In this document: positions 35,864 through 47,575 of the stretch, piece after piece
Numbering within the stretch: position 1 is the stretch's first letter
Layout: every line of letters starts with the position of its first letter
Source: Ceratocystis colombiana
Lineage: Eukaryota > Ascomycota > Sordariomycetes > Microascales > Ceratocystidaceae
Reading direction: 5' to 3'
Assembly: GCA_026419805.1 (NCBI GenBank)
Contig: JAOSLS010000069.1
Coordinates: forward strand, 43,890 to 107,889
DNA: 64,000 nt
Program-made: the position numbers and the translations under genes
The notes under the pieces: model-generated
What the model was told of the DNA's origin: nothing
Database searches by the model: none
Seen by the model: only the letters and a program-made list of their open reading frames with translations

Positions 35864-37598
35864 ATGCAAAAGACAGTTATCGTGGGTGGAGGTCCAGTTG
35901 GATCTTTGGCTGCCTTGTATGCAGCTCACCGAGGCCATGAAGTTGAGGTTTACGAGTTACGTCCTGGTATGTTACACACATTAATTTACCTTGAGATATG
36001 ATCACTTGGTTAACAAAGAAGTTCTAGACCTCCGCGATCCTAGCACTGTTCCCTTGAACTTTACCCGCTCCATTAATCTTGCAGTGTCTGAGCGAGGTAT
36101 CAATGCTATGCGCAACTCTGGCTTCCCTGATCTCCTAGAAGACGTCTTCAAGTCAGCACTTCCCATGAGGGGCCGAATGATTCATGGGAGAAAAGCCGAT
36201 GGAACGTTTTACGAAGAAGCACAAGACTACGACCCATTTGGGCGTGTAAGAATGCATATTCCAATTTTGATTGAAAATAATGATTCAATATTGGAAACTA
36301 ACATGGTTCAATGAAATAGACTATTTTCTCGATGGATCGGACTATCTTGAATAAAACACTTCTTGATACCCTTGAGGCACAGCCTAACGTCAAAATATTC
36401 TTCAGCCACAAACTTACGGGCGTTGATTTTCGCAAGAATGAGGCATGGTTTGAAATCAATGGCCAGTCCCCCACTGAAAAGCCCCGAGAGGAAATTCGCA
36501 TTAGCTTCGACTTCTTAATCGGAGCAGATGGTGCACACTCTCTCACGCGGTACCATTTGATGAAATTCACCCGTATGAATTTCCAGCAGGAGTATGTCGA
36601 TACTCTATGGTGTGAATTCCGCATTGACCCTCTGGAGCCAGATTCTAGTTGTGAGAACAAGCCTAGATTTGCGATTTCCCCAGGCCATCTTCATATTTGG
36701 CCGGGGAAAGACTTCATGTTTATCGCTATTCCATCTGACGTATGTACATTCTCACTATTTCTGGCGGCGAAGTTTCTCTCATCCAACCTCAAGCATACTG
36801 ACATTTATCCAATAGGACGGTTCATTTGTTTGCACTCTATTTCTGCCTAGCGCTGAATTTTCAAAACTCGAAGCTGATGTCTCAACAATCCCCGAGTTTT
36901 TCGACTGCCATTTCCCTGGAGTCACTGAACTTATTAAGCCTAGTCAGCTTGTTGAGTCTTTCACGAAAAATCCCCATTTACCCCTAGTCAGCATCAAAGC
37001 TAAGCCATATCACTATGGGTCTTCTGCCGTCATAGTAGGAGACGCTGCCCATGCAATGGTACCTTTCTATGCTCAGGGCTTGAACTGTGGCATGGAAGAT
37101 GTCCGTATCTTATTTTCCGTCTTGGACAAATATGCCAAACTGATACAGGATAATAGCCCCGATGGCAGTAGTGATGCCTCAATGCTTCAACTTAGTCAAC
37201 GGGCCATGGCGTTGAATGAATACACCGAAGTACGTGTCCCTGATGCGCATGTAGTTAACGACCTCGCTTTACAGAATTACATTGAGATGCGTGCTTCAGT
37301 TCTTTCACGCACCTATCTACTACGCAAGTGGCTTGAAGAGAAGGTATCCGTATACTTCCCTGCGCTTGGGTGGAAGACGCGCTATATGCGTATAAGCTTC
37401 GGTAATGAGCGATATTCAGAAGTCCTCAAAAAAACAGAACACCAAGGCAAGGTGCTCTCCCGGATCATTCTCGCAAGTCTTGCCAGTCCATTTTTCTTTG
37501 GCGCTGTGTTCCTCTGGGGCCGTCGCCATCAAAACTCAGGCTTGATGATTATGAACGGCATGGGTTGGCTGAGACATGTTACCAACATGTGGCAGTGA
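35864..37598 (+). CDS. BNA4: Kynurenine 3-monooxygenase
   Basis: Four exons (35864-35966, 36028-36245, 36320-36739, 36816-37598; introns 61, 74 and 76 nt) give 507 residues. It is an FAD/NADPH enzyme hydroxylating L-kynurenine to 3-hydroxykynurenine on the route from tryptophan to NAD, at the mitochondrial outer membrane. Seen: FAD fingerprint VIVGGGPVGSLAALYAAHRG at residues 5-24; ELRPDLRDP rebuilt across intron 1; NFTRSINLAVSERG and MRGRMIH, typical of the family; second FAD motif VIVGDAAHAMVPFYAQGLNC; and a C-terminal hydrophobic helix (SRIILASLASPFFFGAVFLW) followed by RR, which is the membrane anchor. All splice joins agree with family residues. Confidence 0.96.
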
Positions 37599-38158
37599 CA
37601 ATAGTACCTGGTATCTATGATTAGAGTTTTTAAAATTTAAGTTATATTCATCTCTGCATCTCTATCAAAGTCTATTCATACTTGGGTGGATAATACTGTG
37701 CGAAGTTTCAGTGATGAAGTTAGGATAGACAAACACTCTACCAACAAGGGTTGCAACTACAAAGGAATAAGACAAAGGAAGGGGCATGTGACTTGCTGGC
37801 ACTTATGATGTAACGCAAGTGTCACTAGACTACTAAATTCTGGCCAATGAGGACACAGATAATCTTACGCCACCTAGGTTAAATCTAGCCGTGACCTCAT
37901 TAATTGCCCAAAGCTTCTTTGCCGATGCACATTAATTGTTCTACGACACATTAAAAGGTGATATCATTGCTTGCCATTTTTATCTACCACCCATCAGCCA
38001 TATCATACACATTTTTCTCGAGATTGAAACTCTGATTCAAGCTATTGAACCTCAACTGCCTCTGCCTGTCTTCATTCAATAATGGCCTGACAGCTACTTG
38101 CCTTCCTGCCTCCTTGCCTGTTTTATGCGGAATACCCGCATCTATCTACCTTTGCACT
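37599..38158. other. Intergenic spacer, promoter of lipase gene
   Basis: 560 bp between the tandem KMO and lipase genes. The last 120 bp are CT-rich, as expected just upstream of a fungal start site. Confidence 0.5.
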
Positions 38159-40193
38159 ATGATCAACATCGAGCCGGTATTGCGGTTTGTGAAATACTCC
38201 CAGTCCGATAATCCAGCATCTTCACCTAGCAATTTTCTCCCAAGCAGCTTAAACTTGGTGCCATGTCTTTTTGGTGCTTTATCTGAGCTTCGACAACATG
38301 TGTCCTCGTTGATTTCTAGTCCCAGTAATAGGACGTCGGTGGGTGATGTTGCTGATACTCGAAAGGCCGCTATCGAATCCCGAATGAAGGAGGTTAGTCG
38401 AGTTGTTTCTATCTTTCTATAGTTACGGTATTTAACGTTAACTATTACAGGCATTAACTCACGAAGAATGGGAGGCTGCAGCCAAAGACCTTGACGTTAT
38501 TGAAGGCAATGACACTTGGCAAGTCTCGAGTAATGATGAAGAGGCACATGACTGGAACCCACGTCGTATAAAAGCTGAAATACGCCGTCTGGATGAAGCG
38601 CGAAGCAGTGGCGACCTGAAATTGATGGTGTACTTGGTACGGACGGCCTTATCACGCGATCTTGGTGGTATGGGCAATCGCAATCTTTACCGACACTCGT
38701 ATATTGGTACCAAATCTTTAATCGAACAGTACGTTGACTCGGCCGTCCAAACAATTGATGCAATATCCGACATCGCGGCACGACGACTTCCAATTGAAAT
38801 GACGCTGCAGCTCTTGACTCGAACTATACAACAAGCTCGTCAAAACTTTGGTCGCAGCGCCCTACTGCTAAGTGGCGGAGCAACATTTGGCATGCTTCAT
38901 ATTGGAGTCCTAAAGGCTCTGCATGAGGCAGATTTACTACCGCGAATTATATCTGGGGCTTCAGCGGGGTCGATCGTATGCGCGGTACTCTGCACACGAA
39001 TGGACTCTGAAATTCCCCAGATGTTACAAGAGTTTGCCTATGGCCATCTAGATGTATTCGAAAAAGCAGGGTCCAAAATTGGATTTATTGGTCACTTGCA
39101 GCGATTACTTTTGCAAGGAAGCTGGAATGATGTTAGCAATCTAGATCGCGTTATGAGGGGTATGATAGGCGATATCACCTTTCGAGAAGCATACAACCGC
39201 TCAAGACGCATCCTTAACATCTGTGTTTCAACGCCATCTTCACATGATATGCCACGGCTGCTAAACTATATTACTGCCCCGAATGTTCTCATTAGATCAG
39301 CCGTCACTGCTTCATGCTCAGTTCCCCTTGTTTTCAACCCCGGCAAACTTTGGATTAAAAACCCGATGGATGGCAAAATTCAAGTATGGGAGCCTGGCTC
39401 ACAAACATGGGTTGATGGGTCATTGGACAACGATCTTCCGATGGAGCGGCTGTCAGAAATGTTCAATGTGAACCATTTCATTGTGTCACAAGTTAATCCG
39501 CACATAGTGCCCTTTCTCTCGAAGGACAACCATCTCACTTCTGACCAAAATCAAGGCTCCAAGTTCAATCCGATCAACGTTTCCTCAGATTGGAATTATG
39601 CCTTGGGAAATGTTGCCATTATGGAGGCTATCCATCGCCTACAAGTTATGGTCGATGTTGGAATGGCTCCAGGATACTGCTCAAAAATCAAAAGTATCCT
39701 TAATCAGAAGTACTCGGGTGATATCAACATTCTGCCTGAAATCAATCCTAAAGATCTGCCTTGTCTGTTGACAAACCCTACGATAGACTTCATGTTGAGG
39801 AGCTGTCTAGCGGGGGAAAAAGCAACCTGGCCTAAGATAGCTCGCATTCGTGAGCGGGTTTCCATTGAGGCTGCCCTTGGACGTTGTCTTAATACCCTCA
39901 AAGCTCGGGTTATTGCCTCTCATGAAATCTACAACTACCCAAAAAGTAGTGGCTCACGAAAAATAGGGTGGAAGTCAGCATCTGTGGCGTTTCGCTCTTC
40001 TCATTTTCTTCCCTTGGGTATACCTTTATCGCCCGTTTCTAATGTGATCGATGATTCCCGACGTAATTGGCAAAAGGATCGCCCACGAAGCTCATCTGAG
40101 GCTGAAGATAGCGAAACACTTAGTTTTCCTATTGCCTTACATAGTAGTAGTAGTCACGTCCATCTTAGGCTATCAACAGATCACGATATCTAA
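38159..40193 (+). CDS. Patatin-like triacylglycerol lipase (Tgl3/4/5 type)
   Basis: Exons 38159-38392 and 38451-40193 (58-nt intron) give 658 residues. The family hydrolyses triacylglycerol on lipid droplets. The N-terminal region after the splice (ALTHEEWEAAAKDLDVIEGN) and the helical part to ~residue 200 match the DUF3336 extension found before the patatin domain in these lipases. The patatin core shows the oxyanion loop SGGATFGMLHIGVLKAL, the nucleophile Ser in SGASAGSIV (~residue 249) and the catalytic Asp in WVDGSLDND (~residue 400). The C-terminal ~130 residues are variable and Ser-rich. Which of the yeast Tgl3, Tgl4 or Tgl5 is the ortholog cannot be told by eye. The start at 38159 is the only in-frame ATG in exon 1; a further upstream exon is possible. 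Confidence 0.9.
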
Positions 40194-40363
40194 TCAACAT
40201 TGTATTTTATGAATAAGAACTTACGCTATATTATTTCTGTTTACCATCCTCTTTAAATAGTACTAGTTTTCATTTGTTTCTACTGCGTCGTGGTCTCTCA
40301 TTCATAGCAAATCGAGACTTATTAGAATTTCTGTTTGTACTATTGTACCAGTTGCATGTTTGG

Positions 40364-41714
40364 TTATTTTTCGTGTGAAATAAGTGACGTAATGAACTCA
40401 GTGATTCGTGTTTGGAGAGCATCAAATGTCTCCTTGTCCGACCAAAAATGACCTGCGTTGGGGATTTGAGTCCCTTGAAAGTGTGAGTTAGGTCTTGATG
40501 AGAGTTTGATGTTCCAAGAGCGAAGCTTCGCAATTGGTACAAATATATCCTTATCGCCATATACAGCCAATGTTGGATGTTCGCAAAGCTTTTTCTCAGC
40601 AACATCGTTGCTAAGAGGTATGGGGCGAAAAAAGCTCGTTGGTAGAAAAGAGAATGTTGCAAGATTGCTTATAACACCTTGAAGAGGAGATACTAACAAA
40701 TATGCATCATTGGGTACTACAAGATCAAGTAGCGCGTCTAGCATGTGTGGCTCTGTAGTCAGCACTGGTGTCCTGCATATTGGCCTTATCTCGGCTCCTC
40801 CAACTGATGAAGCCCTTCGGGAACTGTCTTTGGATTTTCTTCGATGAGTAAGTCTTGCCTTGACCTCGCTAAGCCTTTTGCGGATCTTATCCTCAGCATC
40901 TAGACTCAACGAGCGCCGGGACTCGCGTCCATGGTTTTCTATCGTGTCCCAGCCACCAACCCTTATACCAAAAGAATGTCGGTAGTTTCTTGGATCAGCC
41001 ACATTTAATCTGGTTTCAAAAATGCTTGATAGGATGGCATTTTGATTCATGGCCAAGTGCTTGGCTCTTGTTCGAATCTCTGCGGCCGTGGTCCCTAACG
41101 GCGGAGAACCAAACTCATGCAAAATTTCTAACAAAGGGGGGAGTTTTGATGTGATCAGAGAGCCATATGAGTATCCCCCAAGAATCATGACGGGCGATAT
41201 TCCCTTAGCAGTGTCTGGTTCCAATGATACTTGTCTAGATGGCACCAGCTCATCACGGTTCGGAAAGGGGTCTAGATGATGAGCGTAATACACAAGAAAC
41301 CCGACCATAGACATGTAATCTCCACATTCTGGTTTGCCAGTCCATGAGGTGTGTCCAGGAGAGCCGCCTCCTCCGCTTCATTTACTATTTTGTCAGAAAC
41401 AGCCTAAGCTCATACGTGTAAGGCATATTCTTTAATACATACCGGAAATTAAATGTGCCAACCATATAGCCTTGACGAAGCAAGAGTCCTATAACCGTTT
41501 TTACTATTCTATCATCGTATGATCCTCCTAACGGAGCATAGGGATGAGCAAATATAGCGGTATGCCGGTGCCAGGTAGGAGCATGAAGCGTTGGCGATAG
41601 TGACAAGGGATGGTATACTCGGCAATCAAGTAAAGTTTGATCATGAAGGCTCTGGAGAATGAAGCTCAAAGTTGGCTCTGGGATCATTGCGTCAAACTGC
41701 ACTGTTTGCAGCAT
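40364..41714 (-). CDS. Alpha/beta hydrolase of unknown substrate
   Basis: Two exons, 41714-41443 and 41375-40364 (67-nt intron), give 427 residues. The fold is visible: N-terminal strand region LDCRVYHP and AIFAHPYAPLGGSYDD; the HG-loop-like segment FNFRGGGGSPGHTSW, formed by the splice; nucleophile elbow GGYSYGS (Ser ~160); acid in LAVYGDKDIF (Asp ~365 or 367); and His in PNAGHFWSDKE (~400). A basic low-complexity insert (KARLTHRRKSKDSSRRASS) of ~100 residues separates the elbow from the last third, and is typical of a fungal group annotated only as alpha/beta hydrolase. The acceptor used (GAAG before CGGAGG) is not ideal, but alternatives break the frame. Its 3' end faces the lipase gene 170 bp away. 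Confidence 0.85.
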
Positions 41715-42011
41715 GTCCACAAGCAGGGAATAATCCCCAAGAAAAGCTTGCGTTAATATGTTAACGGGTACGAGAGCTCATTCTCATTGAAGAATGAACT
41801 AGAAGGAATTCACCCTGGGTAGAATCATGTGATAACCTCACGGCGACTTTTTCTCTAACCCTAGCTAATAGGGTTATTGAAACAAGCCTAAGCAAAGATG
41901 CAAATACCACCACATCTAATCTACAAACGTTGTGTCTAGTACAGTACACCATTCACGCATACATCTATTACGTATATTCTTTGTCTCCACACCTGATTAT
42001 TTGAAGGTTAT

Positions 42012-42566
42012 TCATGAAGCAGGACCGCCCCCACGGCGCAACATCTGCTCAATATGATCGCGGCTATTTTTGTGTGTTGTTTCTAAGTACTGTAGCCGCT
42101 TTCCTAACTTATCTATATCACCTTCAAGTTCTTTCATCTGAAATGACATTTCATCCATGAGCTTGGGTTCAGGTATAGATACAAACCTATCAGTAATGTA
42201 TAGTTGGCAATTGTCAGTCTCGCGATATTGGCCATTTGACGTTTCGGGTGACTCACATCTTTCCAAGTCCTTTGTATAAAGGAGTTTCCTTGGATAAACC
42301 AGATACTTCTTTCATGGTCAAGTTTAACAGGCGAATTTCACGCTGTTTGCTGGCTACTTGTGATTTTGAGATTCCAATTTGCTGCTCAGCCAAGAGAGCT
42401 TGATTCTCAATCTCGTGAACAAGCTATAATGCTATAGTTAGTAGAATGCAAGTTTTATCGTTCATTATTCTTTCCCTAGTAGCTAGGAAGCATGTAGAAT
42501 TAAAAAAGGTTTGCTAAAGCAAGTAGTGCTGCTCACCTTTTGGAGGGCTTCGGTAGATATCGACAT
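42012..42566 (-). CDS. PFD1: Prefoldin subunit 1 (beta-type)
   Basis: Three exons (42566-42537, 42423-42257, 42186-42012) give 123 residues, against 122 in human PFDN1. Prefoldin hands unfolded actin and tubulin to the CCT chaperonin in the cytosol. The first exon is only ten codons (MSISTEALQK). The first coiled coil follows (ENQALLAEQQIGISKSQVAS, KQREIRLLNLTMKEVSGL), then the beta-hairpin region TPLYKGLGKMFVSIPEP, whose Met codon is split by intron 2. The second coiled coil is LMDEMSFQMKELEGDIDKLG, then KRLQYLETTHKNSRDHIEQM. The C-terminus is RRGGGPAS. Confidence 0.93.
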
Positions 42567-42938
42567 TTTGTTGCACAGGACGTTGGGAAAGAAGGAGTGA
42601 AAGATAGATATTGTGAGTGCACTGGTTGTCACTCACACATGGATATCTCAAAGCCAAATATTGCCCCCTAAGCTTGGGGCCTTATGAAAGTAGAGGGGAA
42701 TATTTTTAGTGGCCCAGCCTTGTGAGGGCTAAATTGATGACGTGTAGCCTTCTGCTAGCTCAAGGGTTACACAACAAGTGGGGAGTTCTTTCCTTTTTCC
42801 AAGGGGATTGGTTAGTACTGCAATTACGTAGATGCAACCATGACCTTAGCGCTGTAGAGCTTCCGAAGGAAAACCACTTTTTTCTACAACGCTCACAACA
42901 TTCTACATTTTGATCTTGACTTCCAATTTTCAGCCTTC
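42567..42938. promoter_or_regulatory. Divergent promoter, PFD1 / NAS6-type gene
   Basis: 372 bp between two proteostasis genes. I looked for the proteasome-associated control element GGTGGCAAA and did not find it. A palindromic CCCCTAAGCTTGGGG-like stretch sits near 42664-42680. Confidence 0.45.
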
Positions 42939-44122
42939 ATGTCCCAATCACAGGGCGACGATTTCCTTCTGCATCAGGCTGCTCGTGACGGACGAGGTTC
43001 GCTACAACATTCAGCAATACAAACCCAGTCACTAACCATCGCTGACATATATATATTTATTAGTCGTATTAGTTGAAAGCCTCTTGAAAGTGAGGAGTGT
43101 TGATAATATTCTCTGCTACACAATACGATATATTCTTTACTGATACTCATGACACACAGAGTAACTCCGGACTATCACTCAAGAAAGACAATGATGGTCG
43201 GCTTCCCATTCACTGGGCTATATCTTCAAACAACCTTGAAATAGTGAAACAGTTAGTCCAACTCTCCGGATTTGACCCGGATGTGCAAGTAAGAAACTCC
43301 AGACTGGATGGTTTCCGCTCATGTTTTGAACTAACAAATAGTATGACCTACATACATGCCTTGTAGGATGATAGTGGCTGGACTCCCCTCATGATTGCCG
43401 TGAATATAGCCGATTCCGATGAGATCATCTCGCTCTTACTGCAAAAGGGGGCCGACATAAATATGAAAAGTAAGATATCTTTCCCCTTGATTGTAAAAAA
43501 ATGGAAAATAAAGCAAAAATCTAAATGCTGTCCGGATCAGTTATTAATGAAATATACCTCCATTACAGATTTTGCGGGCCAGGTAAACCAGTTCAATGAT
43601 TCGCTAATCTCTTGTTTTCCGACACAATGTTACTAACTGTCCTGCTGCTCTTTAGTCCATCATGCACTTCATTGCTTCTAAAAAGAAGGTAGACTTGGCC
43701 CGAATGTTTCTCGCTCTCAAACCGCCTGCATCTGTTCGCATTAGGGATAAGCGAGGTCAATACCCCATCCATCGCGCCGCCTCAATTGGCTCCGTCCCTA
43801 TGATAGAAGCTTTACTCAAAGCCCATAGTCCCCTTAATGCCTCGGATATCTCAGGAAGCACCGCTCTTCATCATTCAATTTCCGAGGGTCATGGCGATGT
43901 TGCCGTTGCTTTATTGAAGGCCGGTATTGATGCTAAAAGAAAGGACTCAGATGGAAATTTAGCTTTGGATGTTGCCCCAGATAATGAGGTAATGAGAAAT
44001 ACCCTACTAGTGCTTTGCTATACCCCTTCTCCAACGATCATCTAACTAACAGTTTATGGCTACCATAGGTTCGTAAATACATCATCAAGACTGCCGAAGC
44101 TGAAGGGATTGATTTGAACTAG
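42939..44122 (+). CDS. NAS6: Ankyrin-repeat proteasome assembly chaperone (Nas6/gankyrin type)
   Basis: Seven exons (42939-42996, 43064-43089, 43160-43288, 43367-43469, 43569-43582, 43656-43988, 44069-44122) give 238 residues, against 228 in yeast Nas6. The protein binds the Rpt3 ATPase during assembly of the 19S regulatory particle. It is made of ~7 ankyrin repeats: DDFLLHQAARDGR; DGRLPIHWAISSNNLEIVKQ; SGWTPLMIAVNIADSDEIIS; GQSIMHFIASKKKVDLARMF; GQYPIHRAASIGSVPMIEAL; GSTALHHSISEGHGDVAVAL. The tail is VRKYIIKTAEAEGIDLN. Exon 5 is a 14-nt microexon needed to rebuild KNFAGQSIMHF. The first donor (GTTCGC) is weak, and the acceptor at 43063 could instead be 43072, which would drop three residues. 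Identity is supported by size and repeat register; other small ankyrin proteins cannot be fully excluded. Confidence 0.85.
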
Positions 44123-44205
44123 ATACAACAAAAAGCAGTAAACATAGCATTGAATTCCCCTTGGGATTCGAAATATACTAATAAAATAAAAAATCACCTC
44201 GCTGA

Positions 44206-46867
44206 TCATTTGCCTACTGTGCTCTCTACCAAATCTCGGTACATAGCTTTGACGTCTTGCACGTCAGCCTTTAGCTCTTCCACTAACTCACTCTTTTCAC
44301 CGAGCATCTCCAATGTTGTTTGATAGCGAGCATTGACTTCCTTGATTTCAACCTCTAGTTCAGAAATTCTTGACTCACTAGCTTGTGCTGTTTGAATTCT
44401 CTTCATTAGTGCCGATATTTCCGCCCGAGCTTCATCACGTTGATGAGCAATACGATCCTTTTCTTCTTTTGAGGCGACTCTTTCAGCTTCAAGGCGGCGT
44501 ACAGTGGCGCTCAATCTATCAACAAGTTGTATCGAGGGCCCCGCGGCTACAGTAGAAACAGACACCATGTCATTCGTAGGATTTTGAGGCGATGAAGGTG
44601 TGTCAACTTGGCCGAAGTTTTCCATGCTTTCGGAGAAGCTAATAGATGGGCTTGAAGGTCGATCCATCGGAGATTCAATCTTTGAAGATATTACCGAATT
44701 GGAACGAGCACTTATCGACAAGGCTTGTGATGCAAGAGCCCATTGTGGAGCGCCCCATCGAGAGGATGGCCGGTCGGGATCTGCACAAGGGGCCCCAGGG
44801 GCCGAAGTCTTTCGTGTTTTTATGTTAGATGTTGAAAGCAAGTCCACATTGGACAATTGACTTCGATATGAAAGCTGCGGTGAATCAGGTCGCAAGGGGG
44901 TGGCGGAACGCATATTGATACCGGCAATTTCGTCGATAGTCTGCCATTTCTCAGAAGGGTTTCTGTCAAAATTGGCTTTCCATTCCTCTTGCTTTTGCAT
45001 CATTTCTAATTGGAGCTGCTTAAAAGATTCTTCCTTTTCTTTCAACTGATTTTTAAGAGTCTCATTTTCTGCCATGCATGCAGAAATCGCTTTTGATTCA
45101 GGGGACTCATCATCAGAGCTATCAAGCTTAGACCGTAACTCTGTAACCTCTTCCTCCTGACGTTTCAGCCGAAGAGTCTATCAATTCACGGTTAATATAC
45201 ATACATAAGGTCTCCTCATAAATAATCAAATACATAGTACTTACTGACTCCCTGACTTTCTTTCTCATGTCGGACTCTCGCTGAAATGCATCATCGCGCT
45301 CTCTTTCCAAACCAGCCAAGCGGGCAAGTAGACTAGATTCGATCCCTTGCCAATTCTCATTCGCTATAGCATATTGGGTTTGAAGAGTCTCAACTTGGCG
45401 CAACAACTTGGTATTAGAGTCACCCGTTGATAGGGAAGATACTTCCTCCGCATAGACTCTTGCCGCTTCCAACTTGCCTTCGAGTGCCTGGACTTCCTTC
45501 TCACGCTCAGCCTCGACCTTTCGACATCTCTCAGCTGCAGTGTCTAGTTGGATTTTTAGATCGCTTAATTGTTTGTTCGCACGCTCAGTAACAAGGCTCT
45601 TTTCTATCTGCATCGACGCAATAGTGTCCTGCAGCTCCTTATTTAGCAGCATGTCAGCGTCTGACTGATGAGGGTGTTTGTCGACAACTGGGGCATCACG
45701 AACGTCCAGCAACGTTTGAATTTCCATGTTAAGACTCTGGATAGTTGCATCTTTGGTTTGCAGCTCGAAATTTAACTTGGAAGACTCCGACTGTAAACGG
45801 CTAATAAAGATCTGCGCTTTTTTCAAGTCTTTTTCAAGACCATTGTTCGTGTCCAGAGCTATTTGTAAGCTGGATAATTGAGCTGTGGAGTTTTCGAGCT
45901 TGGCCTTCGTAACTTCCATGTCGCGACTCTGATCAAGAAGCTTTGCTTTCAAGTTTTTGATAGCGGTTCGACACTTCTGATTTTCCAAGGAAAGATCTTG
46001 CCCTTCTCTAATCAGCTGAGCAATTTGGGTGTCCCTTTCAGCCAGTTGACGCTCAATTCCATTAGGAGATGTGTCATTTTTACTCTTAAGAGAGTTTTTC
46101 AAGACATCATCAGTCAAAAATCGTATTTTAGCCGCCATGTTGTCGATTCTTTCCAGATAGTCATTGAGCTCTTGATGCTGGCATTCATGATAATCAGACT
46201 TCGGCTGCGAAGTTAATTTTTTTTCGCTAGCTAAACTAGTGGTTGGATTCTTTCCCTCATCAGCTGCAGTCGTCTCTAGGGGCCTGGGCCTCGAGGTTTC
46301 GCATGTTTCAGCGGCTCTATTGCCATGCAATGTTTTCGAATTATCAGATGTACTCGTTGCATAGATATCTTCTTCTTCTGACAGCAAAGGTTCATTAGGT
46401 GTCGAAGCATCTAATAAGGGATCACTAGGTTTCAAGGTAGCTAGATTCCCATCTAACTCCTTGCGAGGCAGATCGGGAACATTCAGGGTAGTCGAGGTAT
46501 CAGACAGATCAATTGAGGTTGACGTTCGTGGAGATGCTTTAGCTGCAATCGCTTTTGCAAGCCGTTCTTGAAGCTTGTTTGGTTGCTTGTTGCTAGAAGG
46601 CTGTTGCAATGGTTCTTCATTCAAGAGTAGTTAGCGACGTGTCTATAAAAATCAGTCCATAGATAGGGGGAACATACCAGGGATAGGTTTTGTTGCAACT
46701 TCTGTAGTCGTAGGTGGTGTTGGGGTCGTTGTCTGGATGGCAGGCAGTGTTGATGTTGATGCAAAGCCTTGCTCATCAGCCAAGATATTATCGAGCCGAG
46801 CTTCAACACCTGCTACTGCCTGTTGTAAGAATGAACCCCAACCTGAGGCTTTGCCAGCAGAGCCCAT
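44206..46867 (-). CDS. TMF/Sgm1-type Golgi coiled-coil protein
   Basis: Three exons (46867-46678, 46614-45245, 45177-44206) give 843 residues. Family members (TMF1 in animals, Sgm1 in yeast) are Rab6/Ypt6-binding coiled-coil tethers on the Golgi. The N-terminus, MGSAGKASGWGSFLQQAVAG, then VEARLDNILAD, is a conserved feature of the family, and QERLAKAIAAK follows. Residues ~180-500 and ~650-843 are long heptad coiled coils rich in Lys/Glu/Gln/Leu. The last ~110 residues match the TMF_TATA_bd domain (TVRRLEAERVASKEEKDRIA, then LVEELKADVQDVKAMYRDLV). The exon 2 acceptor (GAAG before AACC) lies 15 nt after a GCTAAC branch site. The gene ends only 83 bp from the NAS6-type stop codon on the other strand. 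Confidence 0.88.
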
Positions 46868-47313
46868 AGTGCAAGTTGTGTTTGGATTGAGTTAGTGTAG
46901 GGCAGCCAGCCACTTGCTGTGTGTAGATTTGGCAGAGTTAGTACAGTGTCTGATCTTGAAACCTTGATCACAAGCACCATTAAAAAAAAGGGTAAGGGTT
47001 AGGTATAGAGAAAATAAAGGTGGAGCTTGAATGACATTAGTGGCCAAAACCCCTAAGTTTATGATTTACTTAAATTAATATATAGGATAAGTGTGCACAC
47101 TAAACAAGTATGTGCACTAAAAAAATCAACACTCAAGACAGAAAGTGGTATAAAAACATAACTAAGCATCTAAACAACTGAAACTAAGTGCTAGGTTGTT
47201 CTGTAGACATTGTAGAAACTATCTGGCATGTTCTTGAATTATGACTAGTTCTGCCACATGTCCTACAGTGCCTTTCCCTCACTAGCCCTTGCTGTAAGGC
47301 TTCACAAGATACA
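46868..47313. other. Border between gene-rich DNA and CpG-poor repeat block
   Basis: Upstream region of the TMF gene. From about 47.03 kb the DNA becomes AT-richer and loses CpG. A short telomere-like stretch (GGGTAAGGGTTAGG) sits at 46989-47003. The last five bases, ATACA, are the left copy of element A's target-site duplication. Confidence 0.55.
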
Positions 47314-47553
47314 TGTTGCCAGTGCTTGACATCGATCGCTCAATGAAAATACCGTAAAGCGTTTTATTTAGAAAAATCTAGTGAAAGAAAGAAGAAAGAA
47401 GAAAACTAAAACTAAGTGCCTTTTGTCCTATTTGTATTTCTTGCTTCCATCTAGCAGAGTTTTCTCTGAGCCATTTATCATCCATGGGCACTAGTTGTCC
47501 ATGCACTCCTTGTCCTGTGATCCTTGTTGAATGTAGGTGCACAGCCTGCAACA
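47314..47553 (-). repeat. 3' LTR of element A (240 bp)
   Basis: Begins TGTTGCCAGTGC and ends GCCTGCAACA on the plus strand. It retains several CpG sites (e.g. in ATCGATCGC and AAAGCG) that are TG or CA in the other LTR of the same element. The 14-nt site complementary to the primer-binding site is at 47366-47379. Confidence 0.95.
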
Positions 47554-47575
47554 TCATCCCCCTCTTCTTTTGGGC
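47554..47575 (-). promoter_or_regulatory. Polypurine tract of element A
   Basis: On the minus strand the LTR is preceded by a purine block AAAAGAAGAGGGGGATGA, directly touching TGTTGCAGG. Its place and composition fit the plus-strand primer of reverse transcription. Its TGA also supplies the probable pol stop codon. Confidence 0.8.
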
